DNA of 64,000 nucleotides, from the NCBI RefSeq assembly GCF_031755915.1, contig NC_083383.1:31289501-31353500 (forward strand). Direction: 5' to 3'. Under the pieces are notes generated by a model. That model saw only the letters and a program-made list of their open reading frames with translations. It did not search any database and was not told the DNA's origin. Positions 57,821 to 64,000 of this stretch are shown piece by piece. Source of the stretch: Ziziphus jujuba (Eukaryota > Streptophyta > Magnoliopsida > Rosales > Rhamnaceae). A program made the position numbers and the translations under genes. Positions within the stretch are counted from its first letter, which is position 1; each line of letters starts with the position of its first letter.

Positions 57821-60579
57821 TTACATGAGAATATGATATTAACATCTAAAAGCTAATACTTCATAACGTTTAGATATACATATTTGAGACTTCATAAGGT
57901 TTTATAATTTTGGTTAAATTTTGCAAAAGTTTGATAAACGTTTGAATGCTAATGTACTATTCTACTATGCATTTCATTTTTGAAGGTTAATATGTTATTT
58001 ATGAATGTATTTCGAGATACTCAATGTGATTGTACAGTACAAAAGCTCACTTCTTAAGAGCACTTAGATATAAAAGATCATATTAGACAAGAAGGAAGAA
58101 ATCAGATTTTTTCCCTTGTTATTAAAGACTTTATAATACCATTTATAACTATTTTAGCAAAAGTTGAAGTCAAACAAATAGGCCAATAACACTTAGGTCA
58201 TATTAGAATAGAGTTCCAATAAAATTTTGGATGACTTGAATATAGAATAAAATAGTTATAGTTTGATTGACAAAAGGGAGACTAAGTGGAAGACAATAGT
58301 GATTAGGCTAATGAGTATTTTACATTTAATCCAAGTGAGGCAAATGTGGGACACATTGGGTATTATTTTGCAAGCCCTTTTTAAACCCTTTAGAACATTC
58401 ACCATTTCTAGGTGACCCAAAACCGTAGAATTCCAGGACAAGATTGTCATGGATGCTAGAAAGCCATGATTGGGCTTGCCTCTTTAGCCTATTGAAAATT
58501 CAGCAGTCATTACGAAGATTGGTTGATCTCCTTTCCATGTCCCTCAATGTCTCTACACCTTTTTTATACTTTGAATGTGCCTTTCCTACTAAGATCATAA
58601 ACAAACTCTATCTCCCTTTGGTTTTTGACGCCAATATACTAGATTTCAGAAATATCCCTTATGTTTGAAATTTCAAAGATTGGGAAGTCTTAGAACCTTC
58701 CTTTAAAAAGATGCTCATGTCTACATTATTAATGCATATGCCTATCACTTTTTCTTCTTTGGCTTATAAATCAACCTCTTTTTTTATGTATCAATAACTT
58801 TTGGGGGCCTAATTAAAGAAAATACGCATCAATTTCTTCTTGATCATAAATAGGCTTTTCCTTTTACTTTATTTTTTATGTCTCCCCTAAAGCCTTCTAA
58901 ATAGATAGATATCCCTATCCAATAGCCTCAAAAAATTCACTTTACTTATGAGAACTTGTTCGAATACAAATATGAAAAATTAATATACTAAGCAATATGC
59001 AGGTGGTATCATCGATGGAAATATTTTATAAAAATTTTAGCCACCTTCTACATTTTTTTTACATTATTTAATTTTAGTTTCCTATTTTCTCTTAACATTT
59101 GATGGTCCATTTTGTTCCTTTACAACAACTATTATTGGCATTTCTTATTGTGCCATATGTTCTGTCTTTGGTATAAAGAAGTCATGTCCCTCAATAGAGA
59201 CATATTTTAGCGTATACTATTGGGATAGTCAGTCAACCTGTATTAACATTTTATCCAACAAGAGAGACACTGACAGAGAAGGCAAACTTAAGGAAAGAAA
59301 TTGAATCCAAGCCAAAATAAATAAATAAATAAATAAATCATAGACTCTGAAACGTCAGTTTTTGCTATTGTGCTCTTTCCTTGAAATTGAAGGTATATCT
59401 CTCATCCAATGGTTGAAGAGGAAAATTACAATATGAAGTAATAATCAAAAACATTTCCAACATTTATTTCAAGCTTCACCTTCAAATCCCATTTGAACCC
59501 CATCTTTAAAGGATAGCTATACTTGACAGACTCCATATATTCATCAAATGGAACAATAAATTTGGCAAGGCTAGTTGATACGAACCTAGGACGACCTGCT
59601 CCTAAACCCGTATTATATTAGCCCGGATCTTAATTAAGTTCAAGTTCTAATGGAATGGACCTCAACCCCTAACCAACCTGTGGTTAGAAACCTTGGTATA
59701 ATGTAGACGCCACAATAGGGGATGGAAAACCTATTGATAAGCCAAGCTAAAACAACCAATTCTCTAATGGTGTTTTAGGTGTTCTCAAAGAACAAAGAGA
59801 TAATTAATCTCACAAGTATTTTCTTAATCAAATCAAAGTTGTATTATTATTGAGAAATAAGCCTTTAAATAGGCTTTGAAAGAAACAAAGTAAACCCTAA
59901 AAACCCTAGGTAAAAGAGGCCACACAATAAAGAGTTCTATGGTGGCCGAAATTCTCACTCCTTTCCTAATCTAATTTGGATTAATTAATTCCTTTATTTT
60001 GAATTAGGAATTAATTAATTTACAATGAAAATAATAAAATAATAACTTTCCTAAACTTATTTTTCCAGAAAATAAATAAATAAAAACTAAAAAGTAATGG
60101 TAATTTCCTAAAACAAAAAGTAGAATCAAATTAGGAAACTATAATACTAGCTTTTTGACTAAGTTGACTTTGACCAATCTTTGACCAAATTGAGCTCCAA
60201 ATCAGCTTCTAGATGCTTTTTAGGATGCCAAATAAACTGACTATGAAGGGCCACACGTTACCCATGCTTGGAAAATAAGAAAAGGCTAATACAGTAAAAT
60301 ACAGTAAAGCCAGGAAGCAATACAGCAAATTCGGCCAAATTGTTGATGCTGTCCGTACAAGCCCTTTTTGATTGCATTTGAGGCTGCTTTAACTTGATTC
60401 CATGACCTCTTAGGCATATGTATTGAACCCATAAAGCATTGGAACCATTTCATGCTTCCCGGACTCCAAAAATGTACCAAAACCGTCACCCGGGTTCGTA
60501 TCGGCTTCCACCACTTGGATGCTTAGAATAGGCTTTGTATCTTCAAGTATGGACAAGCTTTGTTGAGATTGATTACCCC
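57372..60579. other. AT-rich DNA, possibly including the 3' part of the gypsy element
   Basis: 57372-59570 shows no gene; a TA-GA compound microsatellite lies at 57785-57820. The part from about 59570 to 60579 is denser in non-AT sequence and lies directly 3' of the integrase remnant on the minus strand. It may hold the untranslated tail and a 3' LTR, but no terminal repeat pair could be matched inside the window. Confidence 0.45.
57785..57820. repeat. Compound TA-GA microsatellite
   Basis: A run of about ten TA units passes directly into seven GA units. Confidence 0.9.
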
Positions 60580-60927
60580 CTATATAAATACTCCCAAGTT
60601 GTCCTTAAATCTCTTAATTTGAGTTGTTGTGATTGGCCTAGTCTTCATCCGTGTCGACTCAGCACCACAGCGGGTTATCGGTGGAGCGGGCTCGGGCAGA
60701 ATCACATCATTCCCCTCCTCTTGAAAAAGATTTGTCCTCAAATCAAGATCATCACCTGAAGCAAAAGGAGTTAAATCAGCAACATTAAATGCAGCACTCA
60801 TGTTATACTCACCCGGTAAATCAAGCTTGTAGGCATTCTTGTTATTCGGCATGAGCTTTGACTTTCTTTGATTAGGAAACCTTTCCTTTTGTAAGTGCAA
60901 CCAAACCAATTCTCCTGGGTCAAACAC
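60580..60927 (-). pseudogene. Integrase C-terminal fragment of the gypsy element
   Basis: The frame FDPGELVWLHLQKERFPNQR, KSKLMPN, NAYKLDLPGEYN and DLTPF matches the C-terminal part of plant Ty3/gypsy integrase. About 13 residues expected between KLMP and NAYKL are missing. It is in the same reading frame as gag-protease and separated from it by one TAG at 60955-60957. No HHCC or DDE core is present. Confidence 0.85.
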
Positions 60928-60954
60928 TATTACAAAAAAATCTAGAAATACATG

Positions 60955-63564
60955 CTAATTATGGTAAAAATTACACTTTTTAAAGTTAGCAAACAATATT
61001 TCCCAAATTTTCAAATTGCCACTAAGTAAAGCTCTCAACAATGCAGATAAAGTTGTATGCAATAAAGATATCTTTAAATAAGTATCTTTAAAATTCATGG
61101 TCAGCAATGATTTCTTATTCATAATTACTTTATTAACATCACCAAAGCTAAGATAAAAATTTATATTTTTCCTTTCTTGTCTTCCTTTTCCTTTCTCACT
61201 TAATGCCATCTCACCTTCCTCACTCTCGGCTTTTGCACCAAATTTTTCACTCTTGGTTTTATTAAAATCTTTCCACACAACCTGAGTATTAGAAGACTTA
61301 CCTTGGATAGCAAGCTTACCTTTTCCCTCTTGATTGGATGGTAGTCCACTTGGAATTTCATTTGGGAAGACATCTCCAAATTCCTTCAAAAGAGAAAACA
61401 TTGAACTTGGCAATTCAAGTTCTTCAATGTTAGTTTGATCATTAAAATAATTTTCTTTATAAATCATGACCAGCAAAGGTTTCTTACTCTCAATAACCTT
61501 ATTAATATTCCCTAAACTCAAATAAAAGTTGCTACTTAACCTTTCTTTTCTTTCTTTTTCTTTTTCCCCCTTGATTTGGCGCAAACCTTTGGATTTCCCT
61601 TCCTTCTCCAAGCTCTCAGGTTTGCCACTCTCTTTCCCCTCTCTTTTGATTTTTCCTTGATCTTTCCACTCAATATGAGTCTTAGAAACCTTACCTTGAT
61701 CAACAACCTCATTCTTACCTTCTTGAAAGGATGGTGAAGCCGTTGGTGCCATACTTGCTTTTTCCTTAAGCTTTTCGGCTTCTCTCCTTTGTTGCATTTG
61801 TAATTGGTCTTTGTAAACCTCTTTAGGAGATAATGGTTCCAGCTTGACCTTCTTCCCTTTAAACCTGAAAACAATACTATTTTCTTGACCAAAATGAGTA
61901 GCATCTTTATCAAATTGCCATGGCCTACCTAGTAGTATATGTCCAGCAATCATGGGTACAATATCACATAAGACTACAGCCTCATATCTACCTATACTAA
62001 ATTTTACTTTGGCTTGTTTGTTTACTTTCATCTCACCACTACCATTAAGCCATTGTAATCTATATAGTTCAGGATGTTTTATTGTTTTTAAGCCCAATTT
62101 ATTAACTACAAGGTTACTTATTACATTAGTACAACTTCTACTATCAATAATCATACTACAAATCTTACCTTGAATTTCACATCGGGTGTGGAAGATGTTC
62201 TCTCTTTGAATTTCATCCTCATCTTTGTATGCAGCAAGTACTCTCCTAGAAAGCAAGTTTAATTTAGCATTGGATGCTTGCAAGGTTTCGGGTTCATCCT
62301 CCAAGTCCTCCTCCTCTTGCTTGGCTTCATCCTCACTTTCTTCACTTTTCGATTCTAGCTCGTCATTGCCCTTTAACACCTTGATTCTTCTATTCGAGCA
62401 TTGGCTATCAATGTGTCCTCCTCCCTGGCACTTAAAACACACAACATCATGAGTTCTAGAAGGTTTAGGATCTAATTTTACCTCATTCTTTGGTGCTTGG
62501 ACAGATTTGATTCTAGTCTCCTTCCTTGGCCAGTTTGAACTTTCTTCTTCGACTTTCGGCTTTGGCTTGCTTTCATAGATGGGATTGTTCCTCCAGCCAC
62601 TTGAATTGGATCTTCCACTGTTGGAAACACCTCCAAACCATGATCTTACACCCCTTCTCTTGAATTGATGCTCTAATTTAGTAGCCAAATGCAACATCTC
62701 CTCCAATTCCACATATTGTTGCAATTCTAGTTGATTGGCTATTTCACGATTCAAACCACCAAGAAACCTTTCCATGGTTGCTTCCCTATCTTCATTCAAG
62801 TTCAATCTCATCATAAGCATCTCCATCTCCTTGTAATAATCCTCCACGGATCCATGTCCTTGAGATAAAGATTGAAGTCTTTGATGCAGCAACCTATGAT
62901 AGTGTGATGGTACGAATCGCTTCCGCATGGCTCCTTTCATTTGTCGCCATGTAGTAATCAAGTCATCACCAACTCTCCTTCGGGTGTTTTGCTCATTGGT
63001 CCACCATTGGAGTGCATAATGACCAAACTCCATTGCTGCCAATTTCACCTTCTTAGCCTCCGAATAATTATGGCGGTCAAATATCATCTCCATCTTTTCT
63101 TCCCACTCCAAATACGCCTCGGGATCACTTTTTCCCATGAATGGTGGGATGTTGATCTTGATATTGCTAAGATTGTCATCTGTTTCTTCCCTCTTATATC
63201 TTCCATAGCCAGCTCTATCTTGGACAGCAAAAGTTTCATCCATACCTTCCTCAAAGTCTCCACCGAATGGCTCCTCATCAAATTCCTCTCTTGGTCTCTC
63301 GCGACCTCCTCGTCCTTGGCCTCGTCCTCCATGGAATTCTTGCCTATTTCTTGTGTTCGGCATTCCTTGTGAGGCTTCTAGCCTTCCCATCCTTTGATTC
63401 ACATGATCAACTTGAGCACTAACCCGCTGTATTGACTCCAAAACGGCTCTCATGTCCACTTGGTCTCCGCTCCCGGTAGCTCGGACATTGCCATGGAATG
63501 CTACGGACTCTTCCTCATTGATCCTCAAGGGTGGATCTCCTCTTCTTATTTTAGAATCTGCCAT
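60955..63564 (-). CDS. Gag-protease ORF of the Ty3/gypsy element
   Basis: 869 codons from ATG (MADSKIRRGDPPLRINEEES). Gag: the core motif IPPFMGKSDPEAYLEWEEKM and ALQWW identify the plant retrotransposon gag domain. The zinc knuckle is CFKCQGGGHIDSQC (CX2CX4HX4C, near 62397-62440). Protease: IIDSRSCTNVIS (near 62128-62157) aligns with the aspartic protease site normally D-S/T-G, so the Gly is replaced by Arg and the enzyme is probably dead. After it, a Lys/Glu-rich linker of about 100 residues occurs twice in diverged form (NFYLSLGNINKVI and NFYLSFGDVNKVI). Between them is SLLKEFGDVFPNEIPSGLP, which normally leads into reverse transcriptase; that domain does not follow. The frame ends at a TAG. 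Confidence 0.88.
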   Translation of the reverse strand: MADSKIRRGDPPLRINEEESVAFHGNVRATGSGDQVDMRAVLESIQRVSAQVDHVNQRMGRLEASQGMPNTRNRQEFHGGRGQGRGGRERPREEFDEEPFGGDFEEGMDETFAVQDRAGYGRYKREETDDNLSNIKINIPPFMGKSDPEAYLEWEEKMEMIFDRHNYSEAKKVKLAAMEFGHYALQWWTNEQNTRRRVGDDLITTWRQMKGAMRKRFVPSHYHRLLHQRLQSLSQGHGSVEDYYKEMEMLMMRLNLNEDREATMERFLGGLNREIANQLELQQYVELEEMLHLATKLEHQFKRRGVRSWFGGVSNSGRSNSSGWRNNPIYESKPKPKVEEESSNWPRKETRIKSVQAPKNEVKLDPKPSRTHDVVCFKCQGGGHIDSQCSNRRIKVLKGNDELESKSEESEDEAKQEEEDLEDEPETLQASNAKLNLLSRRVLAAYKDEDEIQRENIFHTRCEIQGKICSMIIDSRSCTNVISNLVVNKLGLKTIKHPELYRLQWLNGSGEMKVNKQAKVKFSIGRYEAVVLCDIVPMIAGHILLGRPWQFDKDATHFGQENSIVFRFKGKKVKLEPLSPKEVYKDQLQMQQRREAEKLKEKASMAPTASPSFQEGKNEVVDQGKVSKTHIEWKDQGKIKREGKESGKPESLEKEGKSKGLRQIKGEKEKERKERLSSNFYLSLGNINKVIESKKPLLVMIYKENYFNDQTNIEELELPSSMFSLLKEFGDVFPNEIPSGLPSNQEGKGKLAIQGKSSNTQVVWKDFNKTKSEKFGAKAESEEGEMALSEKGKGRQERKNINFYLSFGDVNKVIMNKKSLLTMNFKDTYLKISLLHTTLSALLRALLSGNLKIWEILFANFKKCNFYHN

Positions 63565-64000
63565 GTTAGTAAAATACTGCAAAAATAAAATAAATCCTCA
63601 CAATATTCACTCCCTCACGTGTTTCACTCAAACAAGGTCTCGACACTCGTGTTTGCACACTAGTTTCGGCTTTTACCCTCTTTTAAGCTCACACACTCTT
63701 GCCTTTTTCCACTCAATGAATTATCTCAAAGTTCTAATTTAAAATACCCACAAACAGCAATTAGATCACTAGTATGTTTTTAATTAAACTTATCAACAAA
63801 ACAGAAGCAAAAAGTAGGCAATACCGAAAGAATCCAACAAATCCTAATTTTTTTCGGCTTTCTAGACAAGAAAACACAAAATAATGGGAAAACGTTGGAA
63901 TTTTTGAAAACTGCACCAGATGGTACTAGTTTATGAGTCCAAGAATAAAATTATGGCAAAGGAAAGTCAAATTCAACAAGAATCAAGTAGAACAAAAATA

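Larger units (their letters stand above)
60580..64000 (-). mobile_element. Internally deleted Ty3/gypsy LTR retrotransposon
   Basis: The order on the minus strand is leader, gag, zinc knuckle, protease, linker, then directly the C-terminal end of integrase. Reverse transcriptase, RNase H and the integrase core are missing. The gag ORF starts at 63564. The sequence from there to the window edge is a leader-like stretch with no matched LTR or primer site, so the 5' boundary is outside or unrecognised. Confidence 0.85.

Noticed and set aside
58444..58668. 74-codon plus-strand frame
   Set aside because: No family features, no splice signals and AT-rich surroundings; probably chance or old transposon sequence.
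63600..64000. Possible 5' LTR and primer site of the gypsy element
   Set aside because: No TGGTATCAGAGC-type primer site and no match to sequence 3' of the integrase remnant could be found, so no LTR is claimed.

Overview
This window is nuclear DNA from a flowering plant, almost certainly a core eudicot. The genes carry many introns with GT..AG borders, the intergenic DNA is AT-rich and full of microsatellites, and the proteins belong to plant-specific families (plant-type eIF4G, an RLCK VII kinase, a P-class PPR protein, an FLZ zinc finger, mitochondrial ATP synthase delta'). The species cannot be fixed from the sequence alone.

Layout. 1-2.4 kb: no confident gene, one candidate orphan exon. 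2.4-11.4 kb (minus): a complete eIF4G gene of about 1,884 aa. 11.4-33.3 kb: two further tandem copies of the 5' part of that gene, each with its upstream flank. Copy 2 (15.8-21.1 kb) keeps the N-terminal exons and has a 615-bp tandem amplification carrying the eIF4E-binding motif, but its MIF4G region is broken. Copy 3 (26.5-28.5 kb) has lost the eIF4E-binding segment but keeps an uninterrupted MIF4G domain. Later insertions decorate the copies: a hAT-like element in intron 1 of copy 2, a Mutator-like element with a perfect 9-bp target duplication in the copy 2 flank, and two AT-rich insertions in unit 3.

34.6-51.3 kb: four ordinary genes, namely an RLCK VII kinase (plus), an intronless PPR gene (minus), a two-exon FLZ zinc-finger gene (minus, easily missed because its exons are short) and mitochondrial ATP synthase delta' (minus). 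From memory, the kinase, FLZ and ATP synthase genes match neighbours on Arabidopsis chromosome 5 (At5g47070, At5g47060, At5g47030), so this part looks like an old conserved block.

51.4-64 kb: transposon-rich intergenic DNA. It holds a tiny TRIM-type LTR element in tandem form (three LTRs, two internal regions) and a Ty3/gypsy element on the minus strand that keeps gag and protease but has lost reverse transcriptase and most of integrase.

The most interesting point is the eIF4G cluster. One intact gene sits beside one relic that still encodes a promoter-proximal N-terminal fragment with an eIF4E-binding site, and another that encodes essentially only the MIF4G half. The two halves of the scaffold have been separated onto neighbouring tandem copies.
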